A stretch of 64,000 bases of DNA from the NCBI GenBank assembly GCA_910575265.1, contig CAJTEA010000001.1, forward strand, positions 124,001 to 188,000, read 5' to 3'. The position numbers and the translations under genes were made by a program. A model generated the notes under the pieces. That model had not been told where the DNA came from and made no database searches. It saw nothing but the letters and a program-made list of their open reading frames with translations. This document shows, piece after piece, positions 8,337-15,746 of this stretch (position 1 is the first letter of the stretch; each line of letters begins with the position of its first letter). The stretch is from Oscillospiraceae bacterium. GTDB lineage: Bacteria; Bacillota; Clostridia; Oscillospirales; Oscillospiraceae.

Positions 8337-10754
8337 ATGAGACACGCGGATATTATCAAGCAAATGACCCTGGAGGAGAAATGCTTTTTGCTCTCCGGCA
8401 AGGACTTTTGGCAGACCCGGAGTGTGGAGCGGCTGGAGGTCCATAATATGGTGCTCTCCGACGGCCCCCACGGTGTCCGCAGGCAGGCCGGCTCCGGGGA
8501 TCAGCTGGGGCTGAACCCCTCCCTTCCCGCCACCTGCTTCCCCACCGCCGCCACCATCGCCAACTCCTGGGACCCCGCTCTGGGGGAGGAGATCGGCGAA
8601 TGCCTGGGGGAGGAGGCCGCCAGCCAGGGGGTGGGCGTCCTGCTGGGACCGGGTCTGAACATCAAGCGGTCCCCTCTGTGCGGCCGGAACTTTGAATACT
8701 TCTCCGAGGACCCCTATCTGTCGGGGAAGATGGCCGCTGGGTATATCCGGGGCATCCAGAAAAACGGCGTGGCCGCCTGCCCCAAGCACTTCGCCTGCAA
8801 CTCCCAGGAGCTGCGCCGCATGGCCTCCGACTCGGTGCTGGATGAGCGCACCCTGCGGGAGATCTATCTCACCGGCTTTGAGATCGCCGTGAAGGAGGGC
8901 GGGGCCAGGTCCCTCATGTCCTCCTACAACCGGGTCAACGGCGTCTACGCCAACGAGAATTACCACCTGCTCCAGGAGATCCTCCGGGACGAGTGGGGGT
9001 TTGACGGCTTCGTCGTCTCCGACTGGGGCGGCTCCAACGAGCATGTGGAGGGCGTCCGGGCCGGCTCTCACCTGGAGATGCCCACCACCGGCGGCGACTC
9101 CGACCTGGAGCTGGTGCGGGCGGTCAGAGACGGCAAGATCAGCGAGGACGTCATCGACCGGCGGGTGGATGAGCTGGTGGACGTGATCCTGTCCGTCACC
9201 CGGTCCATCGCCCCGCTGAAGGACCGGCCCTTTGATGTGAACCGGCACCACGCCATGGCCCAAAAGGCGGCGGGGCAGTCCATCGTTCTGCTGAAGAACG
9301 AGGAAAACATTCTGCCGCTGAGCAAGGGCGCGAAGGTGGCCGTCATCGGCGAGTTTGCCCGGAAGGCCCGGTATCAGGGGGCGGGCTCCTCGGTTGTCAA
9401 TCCCACCAGGGTTGACAACACAATGGATATTATTAAGAATTATCAACTGAACGTAGTGGGCTTTGAGACCGGTTATCCCCGCTCCGGCAAGGGCGACCCC
9501 GGTATGCGGGCCAGGGCGGTGGAGCTGGCAGGGCAGGCGGACGTGGTTCTGCTCTACATTGGCCTGGACGAGATCAGCGAGAGCGAGGGGCTGGACCGGC
9601 CCCACATGAGGCTGCCCCAGAGCCAGATTGACCTGATCGAGGCGGTCAGCGCGGTTAACCCCAACGTGGTGGCGGTGCTGTCCGCCGGGTCGGCGGTGGA
9701 GATGCCCTGGCTGGACCAGTGCAAAGCCGTCATCCACGGCTACCTCAGTGGGCAGGCGGGGGCGGGAGCGATGCTCCAGGCCCTTCTGGGGGAGATCAAC
9801 CCCTCCGGCAAGCTGGCCGAGAGCTATCCCATCAAGTATGAGGATGTTTCCTCCGCCCCCTACTTCCCGGCCCGTCAGCGTAATGCCGAGTATAGGGAGG
9901 GGCTCTATGTGGGCTATCGCTATTACGAAACTGCGAATATACCCGTACTGTTCCCCTTTGGATTTGGCCTGAGCTATACCTCCTTTGAGTATTCCGGACT
10001 GAAGGTCACAGACAAGGAAGTTTCCTTTGCGCTGACCAATACCGGAGAGATGGACGGAGCCGAGGTGGCCCAGGTATATGTCAGCAGGCCCGGCGGGGAA
10101 ATATTCCGTCCGGCTAAGGAATTGAAGGGCTTCATCAAGGTATTTTTAAAGGCCGGGGAGAGCGAAACGGTTACCATCCCACTGGATGACAAGGCCTTCC
10201 GGTATTTCAACATTAAGACCAACCGGTTTGAGGTGGAGGACGGCGAGTATCAGATTCTGGTTGGCGCCTCCGCGGCGGACATCAAGCTCACAGGTTCGGT
10301 AACGGTTCAGGGCACCGGGGCGGAGAATCCCTACAAGGCCGGGGAGCTGTCCGACTATTACGCCGGAACCATCAAGGCCGTATCCGACCGGCAGTTTGAG
10401 CTTCTGCTGGGCCGCCCTATCCCTGACGGGAGCTGGAGCGGCACCCTCACTATGAACGACGCCATCTGCCAGATGTACTATGCCAAAAGTGGCCTGGCCC
10501 GGTTCGTCTATAAGCGGCTTACCAATATGCTGAACCGGAGCATGGAGAAGGGTACCCCAAACCTGAACCTGATGTTTAATTACAACATGCCCTTCCGGGG
10601 AATCGCCAAGATGACCGGCGGAATCTGCACCATGGAGATGGCGGAAGGAATTCTGATCATCGTCAACGGCCATTTCTTCAAGGGACTGGGCCAGATCATC
10701 GGCGGCTTTTTCCGGGCCGGGAAAAAGCACAAGGCCGCGGCGGAAATTCAGTAA
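8337..10754 (+). CDS. GH3 beta-glucosidase, canonical domain order
   Basis: This 805-residue glycosidase has the usual order: TIM-barrel domain (about 5-290) with LSDGPHGVR, GRNFEYFSED, CPKHFACNSQE and nucleophile Asp229 in VVSDWGG; alpha/beta sandwich (about 300-500); fibronectin-III-like domain (about 555-650, starting near PFGFGLSYTSF). An extra C-terminal stretch (about 680-805) has a hydrophobic segment near residues 770-795, which could tie it to the membrane. There is no signal peptide, so it probably acts in or at the inner face of the cell. It follows the reversed GH3 gene and precedes the GtrA-like gene by 13 bp, which suggests one transcript and related substrates. Start by AAGGAGC at 8321-8327. 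Confidence 0.9.
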   Translation: MRHADIIKQMTLEEKCFLLSGKDFWQTRSVERLEVHNMVLSDGPHGVRRQAGSGDQLGLNPSLPATCFPTAATIANSWDPALGEEIGECLGEEAASQGVGVLLGPGLNIKRSPLCGRNFEYFSEDPYLSGKMAAGYIRGIQKNGVAACPKHFACNSQELRRMASDSVLDERTLREIYLTGFEIAVKEGGARSLMSSYNRVNGVYANENYHLLQEILRDEWGFDGFVVSDWGGSNEHVEGVRAGSHLEMPTTGGDSDLELVRAVRDGKISEDVIDRRVDELVDVILSVTRSIAPLKDRPFDVNRHHAMAQKAAGQSIVLLKNEENILPLSKGAKVAVIGEFARKARYQGAGSSVVNPTRVDNTMDIIKNYQLNVVGFETGYPRSGKGDPGMRARAVELAGQADVVLLYIGLDEISESEGLDRPHMRLPQSQIDLIEAVSAVNPNVVAVLSAGSAVEMPWLDQCKAVIHGYLSGQAGAGAMLQALLGEINPSGKLAESYPIKYEDVSSAPYFPARQRNAEYREGLYVGYRYYETANIPVLFPFGFGLSYTSFEYSGLKVTDKEVSFALTNTGEMDGAEVAQVYVSRPGGEIFRPAKELKGFIKVFLKAGESETVTIPLDDKAFRYFNIKTNRFEVEDGEYQILVGASAADIKLTGSVTVQGTGAENPYKAGELSDYYAGTIKAVSDRQFELLLGRPIPDGSWSGTLTMNDAICQMYYAKSGLARFVYKRLTNMLNRSMEKGTPNLNLMFNYNMPFRGIAKMTGGICTMEMAEGILIIVNGHFFKGLGQIIGGFFRAGKKHKAAAEIQ

Positions 10755-10767
10755 AGGAGGGTATGAC

Positions 10768-11358
10768 GTGAATTTTTTCAACAGCTTCGCGGAACAGCAC
10801 CCCAAGGCCGCCGAGTGGTTCCGTAAGGGCGGACTGTTCCTCATTTTCAGTTGGGTCGTCACGGCGCTCAAGGCGGTTATGCTCATGTTTCTGCCCGATT
10901 TGTTCCGCGGGATGGTGGGAAACGCCCAGTGGCTGTGGCCGAATATCCCGGTCTCCCTGTTCGGCGTCCAGTTCAACCTGGCTGTTATCGGCAACGCCCT
11001 GGAGGAGGTTGGCGGCGTGATGACCGGCGGTCTGGCCTTTACCCTGGCCAATCTGACCGCGATTTTCCTGGGTGAGTGCATCAACTTCCCCCTCCAGCGG
11101 AACGTGACCTTCAAGAGCCGCGGCCCCCTGGGTCCCCAGCTTGGTCTGCATTTTCTGGCCACCGTGGTGGTTTTTCTGGTGATGAATCTGTTCACCTGCG
11201 TTTGGAACCCGGTTACCAACGCGCTGATCGCCAACGCCGCTCTGAGGAACACGGTCCAGAGCGTTGTGACCACCGTGGTGACCGGAGGCGTGGCCATGGT
11301 GATTATCTTCGCGGTAGACAACAGAATTTTCGCTGACGGCGCGGCGAAAAAAGACTGA
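10768..11358 (+). CDS. GtrA-like multi-pass membrane protein
   Basis: This 196-residue membrane protein has about four hydrophobic helices (about 20-42, 85-105, 125-147, 165-185). The segment INFPLQRNVTF (about 109-119) between helices 2 and 3 matches the NFxLNRxWTF signature of the GtrA family, whose members help flip lipid-linked sugars in cell-surface glycan synthesis. The start is GTG after AAAGGAGG. It is the last gene of the GH3 cluster. Whether it moves a glycan released or trimmed by the two glycosidases is a guess. Confidence 0.65.
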   Translation: MNFFNSFAEQHPKAAEWFRKGGLFLIFSWVVTALKAVMLMFLPDLFRGMVGNAQWLWPNIPVSLFGVQFNLAVIGNALEEVGGVMTGGLAFTLANLTAIFLGECINFPLQRNVTFKSRGPLGPQLGLHFLATVVVFLVMNLFTCVWNPVTNALIANAALRNTVQSVVTTVVTGGVAMVIIFAVDNRIFADGAAKKD

Positions 11359-11362
11359 ATGG

Positions 11363-11404
11363 AAAACGCGCGTCCCGGTTTCAGGCCGGGACGCGCGTTT
11401 TGTG
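11363..11404 (+). terminator. Terminator of the GH3 cluster
   Basis: A long stem AAAACGCGCGTCCCGG with CCGGGACGCGCGTTTT (11363-11401, loop TTTCAGG) ends in four T. It also serves the minus-strand HAD gene, since both arms end in A/T runs. Confidence 0.85.
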
Positions 11405-11420
11405 GCTTTGGGGCGCCTTA

Positions 11421-12215
11421 TCATAAGCAGCTCATAATCGCCCAGGCCGCCCCCTCCTCCCTGTTGGAGGGGGCGACGCGGGCGGCCGCGTTTTTCACGT
11501 TTGGAGGGGCGTTTCCCATGGCGATGGGGACGCCCGCGGCCCGAAAAGCGCTCAGGTCGTTTTCGCTGTCCCCCACGGCGGCGCACTGTTCCAGAGGAAT
11601 GCCGTACCGTCCGGCGATTTCCGCCAGGGCGGCTCCCTTGTCCGCGCCACCGGCGGTCAGCTCAAAGTCGTGGGTGCTGGAGGTGGTGAGAGTTACGTCA
11701 GGGATCGCGGCCAGCTCCTCCGCCGGACAGTGTCCGGGACCCTTCTCCCCGTGGATCTTGACCAGGGGCAGGCCGTGTGCTTCCATGTAGGGCAGGAAAT
11801 CTTCTGTCACTGTGACCATCTCATGGAAGGTGGGGAAGGGATACCAGCGCTCCAAAAGCTTTTTGTACCTGGCGGTCACCAGCACCTGACTTCCGGCGAA
11901 GATCATCAGCTGGGCGTCCCAGCTTAGGCACAGCTCGACCGCGCGCCGGGCGGAGGACTCGGGCACGCTCCGCTGACGGACGACCTGTCCAGTCTCGCCG
12001 TCCATAATCAGGCCGCCGCCCGCGCCGCCCACAAGCAGGTCGCATCCCGCCTTCCGGGCGAAGAACACGGCCTCCTGGGCGGGGCGCCCGGTGTTGACGA
12101 TCACCCGAACCCCCGCCGCCCACGCTTTGGCGATGGCGGTTCCGGAAGCCAGGGTGATTCGCCCCTCCGGAGTGAGCAGGGTGCCGTCCAAGTCCAGAGA
12201 AATCAGTTTTATCAT
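11421..12215 (-). CDS. Cof-type HAD-family phosphatase
   Basis: This 264-residue cytosolic hydrolase has HAD motif I DLDGTLL (about 7-13), motif II in VNTGR (about 41-45), a C2-type cap, and motif IV GDSENDLSAF near residue 215, with Lys in GADKGAALAE. Members dephosphorylate small sugar phosphates or flavin and pyridoxal precursors; the substrate here cannot be told. The start at 12215 gives MIKLISLDLDG and overlaps the feoB stop by 4 bp (ATGA), so it is translationally coupled to feoB. A longer frame upstream has no support. Confidence 0.88.
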   Translation of the reverse strand: MIKLISLDLDGTLLTPEGRITLASGTAIAKAWAAGVRVIVNTGRPAQEAVFFARKAGCDLLVGGAGGGLIMDGETGQVVRQRSVPESSARRAVELCLSWDAQLMIFAGSQVLVTARYKKLLERWYPFPTFHEMVTVTEDFLPYMEAHGLPLVKIHGEKGPGHCPAEELAAIPDVTLTTSSTHDFELTAGGADKGAALAEIAGRYGIPLEQCAAVGDSENDLSAFRAAGVPIAMGNAPPNVKNAAARVAPSNREEGAAWAIMSCL

Positions 12216-14611
12216 ACAAACAAACCCCCAATCTGATACACCAGCAGGGATACCACATAGGCGCAGCCGATCTGCCAGGCGATGGAGAACCAGGCCCATC
12301 TGGAGCTGTTCATCTCTTTAAACAGAGCGGAGACAGCGGCTACGCAGGGGACGTATAACAGAATGAACACCAGCATGGAAAACGCGGACAGAGGGGTAAA
12401 GCCGGTCATGGCGGCGGCGACCGCGCCGCTGGAGGCGGTGAGGGAAAAGCCATAGAACATGGACAGGGAGGACACCACCATCTCCTTGGCGATCAGGCCG
12501 GTGAGCAGGGCCACAGCGGCCTGCCACCGCCCAAAGCCGCAGGGGGCGAAGAGGGGCGCGATCAGCCCTCCGATGGCCCCCAGCATGCTTCGGGCGGGGT
12601 CCTCCACCATACGCAGGCCCAGGTCAAAGGACTGCAGCAGCCAGAGGACCATGGACATGAGCAGGATCAGGGTGCCGGCCTTGACCAGAAAGCCCTTCAC
12701 TTTTTGCCACACATGGGTGAGCGTGTTCCCCGGGGAGGGCAGACGATAGGGGGGCAGCTCCAGCACAAAGGGAGCGGGATCCCCGGCGAAGAGGGTCTTT
12801 TTGAAGAACAGCCCGGACAAAATACCGGTAAGCATTCCGATGATATACAGTCCAAATACCACCAGTCCGGCCCAGGGGCCGAAGAAGGCGGCGGAAATCA
12901 GTCCGTAGACGGGCAGCTTGGCGGAACAGGACATGAAAGGGACCAGCAGGATAGTCATGCGGCGATCCTTCTCGTTTTCCATGGTCCGGGCGCCCATAAT
13001 GGCGGGCACCGAGCAGCCAAAGCCCATGAGCATGGGGATAAAGGCCTTGCCGCTCAGGCCGAAGCGCCGCAGCAGGCGGTCCATGATAAAGGCGGCCCGG
13101 GCCATATAGCCCGAGTCCTCCAGGAAGGACAGGAACAGAAACAGCAGCGCGATCTGGGGCAGGAAGGTGAGCACGCCGCCCACCCCCGTGATGATGCCGT
13201 CACAGACCAGAGAGACCAGCACATGGGACACGCCCATACTCTCCAATGTGGGAGCCAGCCAGGCGGACAGGGCGTCGATGGACGCCCCAACCCCGTCGGA
13301 CAGCCAGGAGCCGAAGGGTCCGAAGGTGACCACAAACATCACCAGCATGGTGCATAGAAACAGGGGAATGGCCCAGATACGGTGGGTCACCACCCGGTCG
13401 ATTTTTTCGCTGAGGGTCAGCTCTCCGGGAGCGCCTCCTTTGACCACCGACGCGCCCACCACCCGCTGGATGTACTGGTAGCGGCTGTCGGCGATCAGCG
13501 TCTCCCGGTCGCCCAGGTCGCTGGAGTTTTCATACTCCGCCACCAGGGTGTCCAGCCGCTTTTTTACCCCCTCTGGGAGCTCCAGAGCCTTCTCCACAAT
13601 GGCGTCCCCCTCCAGCAGCTTGATGGCGGCCCAGTGGGCGGGGAGGCCGGCGAGATAGGCGAAGTCGTGAAGCAGCTCGCCCATGCGGTGGTGGACGTCA
13701 TGGGTGTAGTCGTCATAGAGGTCGTCCGGCTCGATGGTCACCCCCAGGTGCATCTGCCGGTGGGCGGTATGCATCAGCGCCTTGACGCCTTCCCCTGTCC
13801 GGGCGGTGATGGGGACCACGGGAATACCGAGCTCCTTGGACAGCCGATCCACATCAATTTGGTCGCCCCGCTGGGCCACCTCATCCATAAAGTTGAGGGC
13901 CACCACTGTGGGCCGCTCCAGCTCCAGCAGCTGGACGGTGAGATACAGGTTGCGCTCCAGATTCGTGGCGTCCACAATGTCGATGACACAGTCGGGAGCC
14001 TCGCCGATGATGAAATCCCGGGCCACGATCTCCTCCATGGAGTAGGGGGACAGGGAATAGATGCCGGGCAGGTCCACCACCGTCACCTCCCGGTCGCCGA
14101 TGTGGGCGGTGCCCTCCTTTTTCTCCACCGTGACGCCAGGCCAGTTGCCCACATACTGGTTGGAGCCGGTGAGGGCGTTAAACAGCGTGGTCTTGCCGCA
14201 GTTGGGGTTGCCCGCCAGAGCAATCCGCATGGGGCGCTGGTCGTGGGCGGATGGGTCGTAGCGTCCGGCGTGCTCGGCCAGCTCGTGCTCATGGTCGCGG
14301 AGCTGGCGGCGGGCGGTTTCCGGGTCGGGGGTGTGACGGGTCATGGCCGCCCGGGCGCTGCCGTCTCCCCAGGGGCGGGGCTGGCCCATAACAATCTGGG
14401 CGGCGTCCTCTTTCCGCAGGGACAGCTCATAGCCCCGCAGAGTGACCTCGATGGGGTCGCCCAGAGGGGCGATTTTGGTGACCCTCACCTCGGTGCCCGG
14501 GGTAAGCCCCATGTCCACCAGGCGGCGCTTTACCGTCCCGGATTTATTTCCAATGGACAAAATGGTCCCGCTCTGGCCGGGGGCCAGCTCCCCCAGTGTT
14601 CGGTTGTCCAT
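12212..14611 (-). CDS. feoB: Ferrous iron transporter, FeoA-FeoB fusion
   Basis: This 799-residue inner-membrane Fe(II) transporter has an N-terminal FeoA-type SH3-like domain (about 1-75: LGELAPGQSGTI ... VDMGLTPGTEVRV), a charged linker, then the FeoB G domain with P-loop GNPNCGKTT (about 133), DLPGIYSLSPYS (G3) and NFMDE (G4-like), the guanine-dissociation-inhibitor helices, and about eight membrane helices with GFGCSVPAI and PFMSCSAKLPVY. FeoA and FeoB are more often separate genes; the fusion is known in some bacteria. The start follows GGAGGGAG. It heads a two-gene operon with the HAD phosphatase. No Fur box was identified with confidence. Confidence 0.95.
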   Translation of the reverse strand: MDNRTLGELAPGQSGTILSIGNKSGTVKRRLVDMGLTPGTEVRVTKIAPLGDPIEVTLRGYELSLRKEDAAQIVMGQPRPWGDGSARAAMTRHTPDPETARRQLRDHEHELAEHAGRYDPSAHDQRPMRIALAGNPNCGKTTLFNALTGSNQYVGNWPGVTVEKKEGTAHIGDREVTVVDLPGIYSLSPYSMEEIVARDFIIGEAPDCVIDIVDATNLERNLYLTVQLLELERPTVVALNFMDEVAQRGDQIDVDRLSKELGIPVVPITARTGEGVKALMHTAHRQMHLGVTIEPDDLYDDYTHDVHHRMGELLHDFAYLAGLPAHWAAIKLLEGDAIVEKALELPEGVKKRLDTLVAEYENSSDLGDRETLIADSRYQYIQRVVGASVVKGGAPGELTLSEKIDRVVTHRIWAIPLFLCTMLVMFVVTFGPFGSWLSDGVGASIDALSAWLAPTLESMGVSHVLVSLVCDGIITGVGGVLTFLPQIALLFLFLSFLEDSGYMARAAFIMDRLLRRFGLSGKAFIPMLMGFGCSVPAIMGARTMENEKDRRMTILLVPFMSCSAKLPVYGLISAAFFGPWAGLVVFGLYIIGMLTGILSGLFFKKTLFAGDPAPFVLELPPYRLPSPGNTLTHVWQKVKGFLVKAGTLILLMSMVLWLLQSFDLGLRMVEDPARSMLGAIGGLIAPLFAPCGFGRWQAAVALLTGLIAKEMVVSSLSMFYGFSLTASSGAVAAAMTGFTPLSAFSMLVFILLYVPCVAAVSALFKEMNSSRWAWFSIAWQIGCAYVVSLLVYQIGGLFV

Positions 14612-14637
14612 ATGTATTCTCCCTCCTTGTCCAAAGT

Positions 14638-14666
14638 ATTGTATCGCAGGACAGAGGTGTTTTCAA
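14638..14666 (-). promoter_or_regulatory. Promoter of feoB
   Basis: On the minus strand TTGAAA (14661-14666), a 17-bp spacer and TACAAT (14638-14643), about 30 bases before the start codon. Confidence 0.75.
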
Positions 14667-14727
14667 GAGAATTACTTCTGAAAAGACAGAAAAATTCCCC
14701 GGCGGCTGCCAGGGTGGAGAATCCGCC

Positions 14728-14756
14728 TTGACAAAAGGCTCAGGCGGTGGTATATT
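14728..14756 (+). promoter_or_regulatory. Strong promoter of an RNA facing the small peptide gene
   Basis: TTGACA (14728-14733), 17 bp, TATATT (14751-14756): near consensus. No protein gene with a binding site follows; transcription would run into the bidirectional terminator at 14811-14841. Confidence 0.75.
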
Positions 14757-14762
14757 ACAAAT

Positions 14763-14850
14763 AGAAGGCGCTGGCCGCAAGACGGTTCAGCCCAGTTAGG
14801 TTACTTAAGGAAAACCGTCACCGGGGCATGGTGGCGGTTTTCAGCTTTTT
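14763..14850 (+). ncRNA. Candidate RNA converging on, and overlapping, the peptide mRNA
   Basis: The near-consensus plus-strand promoter predicts a start near 14763; a stem at 14811-14822 with 14830-14841, followed by TTTTT at 14846-14850, predicts the end. The stem is fully paired on this strand (one G-U). The roughly 88-base RNA is complementary to the last 11 or so codons and the terminator of the peptide mRNA from the opposite strand. This is the arrangement of type I toxin-antitoxin pairs such as TxpA/RatA, in which the RNA represses the peptide. Not matched to any named RNA family. Confidence 0.6.
14811..14841. terminator. Bidirectional terminator of the converging pair
   Basis: The 12-bp stem has A4/T4 ends on both strands; its loop holds the stop codon region of the small peptide gene. 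On the plus strand it is followed by TCAGCTTTTT, on the minus strand by CCTTAAG. Confidence 0.75.
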
Positions 14851-14904
14851 GATATGTATGCTGACGGAGTATCCACGAAAGTGGAAGGTAACCGCAATAT
14901 ACAT
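14818..14904 (-). CDS. Small basic peptide, possible type I toxin-like product
   Basis: This 28-residue reading frame begins MYIAVTFHFRGYSV and ends KTATMPR. It has a consensus promoter, a leader of about 55 bases, and a strong AAGGGGG site 6-7 bases before ATG 14904. The ribosome site is part of a hairpin (CACCC with GGGTG), as seen in regulated type I toxin mRNAs. The peptide alternates hydrophobic and polar residues and has a basic C-terminus; it is not a clear membrane helix as in TxpA, BsrG or Fst. Its stop codon lies inside the terminator stem. I do not know its function; the gene organisation is the main evidence that it is expressed. Confidence 0.6.
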   Translation of the reverse strand: MYIAVTFHFRGYSVSIHIKKLKTATMPR

Positions 14905-14969
14905 ACGCTCACCCCCTTTCGGGTGGTGTAGCTGAACCGCCTCGCCTGTATTGGACAGCGCCTATGCAT

Positions 14970-14998
14970 AATGTACCATTTTTCGACCGTTTAGTCAA
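14970..14998 (-). promoter_or_regulatory. Promoter of the small peptide gene
   Basis: On the minus strand TTGACT (14993-14998), 17 bp, TACATT (14970-14975). The -35 overlaps the stop codon of the upstream RHH gene. Confidence 0.8.
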
Positions 14999-15192
14999 GG
15001 AAACTCCTCTTTATTCGGAAGACTGACGTTATCCTTCAGACAAGATTCTATCATACTAACAACCACATTGTTAAAGCTGGTGTTGTTGTCTTTTGCGATT
15101 TCGTCAATTTGAGAAACGAGCGTTTCGGAGATATATAACGTCTTATAGGTTCTCTTTATACGGCTTTTATTATCCTTTAACTGAAAAGACAT
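14995..15192 (-). CDS. Small ribbon-helix-helix-like DNA-binding protein
   Basis: This 65-residue protein has a beta strand (KTLYISETL) followed by helices QIDEIAKDNNTSFNNVVVSMIESCL, the layout of CopG/Arc-type repressors. I chose the internal ATG 15192, which has GGGGG 6 bases upstream; an upstream in-frame ATG (15210) lacks a well-spaced site. The gene is much richer in A+T than its surroundings, which suggests transfer. It diverges from the 122-residue gene at 15329, and a 12-bp inverted repeat lies between them, so it may repress itself and its neighbour. Confidence 0.6.
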   Translation of the reverse strand: MSFQLKDNKSRIKRTYKTLYISETLVSQIDEIAKDNNTSFNNVVVSMIESCLKDNVSLPNKEEFP

Positions 15193-15240
15193 GAATATCC
15201 CCCATTCCATGTCCTATTCTAATATATTGTATCTTTTATT

Positions 15241-15279
15241 CCTACATTAGAATTTTTTGTTAGAAATTTCTAATGTAGG
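15241..15279. promoter_or_regulatory. Perfect 12-bp inverted repeat, probable operator
   Basis: CCTACATTAGAA (15241-15252) and its complement TTCTAATGTAGG (15268-15279) with a 15-bp gap lie between two divergent AT-rich genes. A minus-strand -10 TACAAT (15226-15231) and a plus-strand extended -10 TGC-TAAAAT (15296-15304) flank it, so a bound repressor would cover both promoters. Confidence 0.6.
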
Positions 15280-15328
15280 TTGAAACCAACCAGTGTGCTA
15301 AAATGCAATCAGACAGGGGGGGATATCA

Positions 15329-15697
15329 ATGGAGCAAAAAGAATACTGGAGAGATTTTCAAAGGCTGGTAAGTAACCAGCCAGACTACAGACAATGGCTG
15401 CACTGCAAGGACCCGGAAGAAAAAGCCCTGCGGTCGGAACTATTGAGGCTGCTGGCCCGTTTCGACAGCCGTGCCGATGAGGCAAAGAAGCTTCCCATGC
15501 CAACCGAAATGACAGATGTGTATCTTACCCGCGCATCTCTGCATGTCGATCAAAATATGGCTTTCTATCATTTTGTGGAAGCCCTCTTTGAAAACTTTAT
15601 AAGGAACAAAGAGAATGAAAATATAAACGTGCTCTTTTCGTTCCTGGATATGTATATCATGCTTCTGGAACGTGAAATAGAATGGGCCAAAAAATAA
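15329..15697 (+). CDS. Hypothetical protein, helical, AT-rich
   Basis: This 122-residue protein is predicted to be soluble and mostly helical; there is no signal peptide or membrane helix. It begins MEQKEYWRDFQRLVSNQPDY and ends in a hydrophobic-acidic helix LDMYIMLLEREIEWAKK. I do not recognise a family. The start follows AGGGGGGG. Low GC and the divergent RHH gene with a shared operator suggest a small acquired module. The phrase VDQNMAFYHFVEALFENFI is the best part to use in a search. Confidence 0.65.
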   Translation: MEQKEYWRDFQRLVSNQPDYRQWLHCKDPEEKALRSELLRLLARFDSRADEAKKLPMPTEMTDVYLTRASLHVDQNMAFYHFVEALFENFIRNKENENINVLFSFLDMYIMLLEREIEWAKK

Positions 15698-15732
15698 AAA
15701 TCCCGCCGGATTTTCCCGGCGGGATTTTCAGC
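15698..15732. terminator. Bidirectional terminator
   Basis: AAAATCCCGCCGG and CCGGCGGGATTTT (about 15698-15728, loop ATTTTC) separate the converging gene at 15329 and glgP. Confidence 0.85.
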
Positions 15733-15746
15733 GCTCATACGGTTTG

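Noticed and set aside
14829-14936. A plus-strand frame of 35 codons over the small peptide gene
   Set aside because: It has no proper ribosome site and the plus-strand RNA is predicted to end within it, at the terminator.
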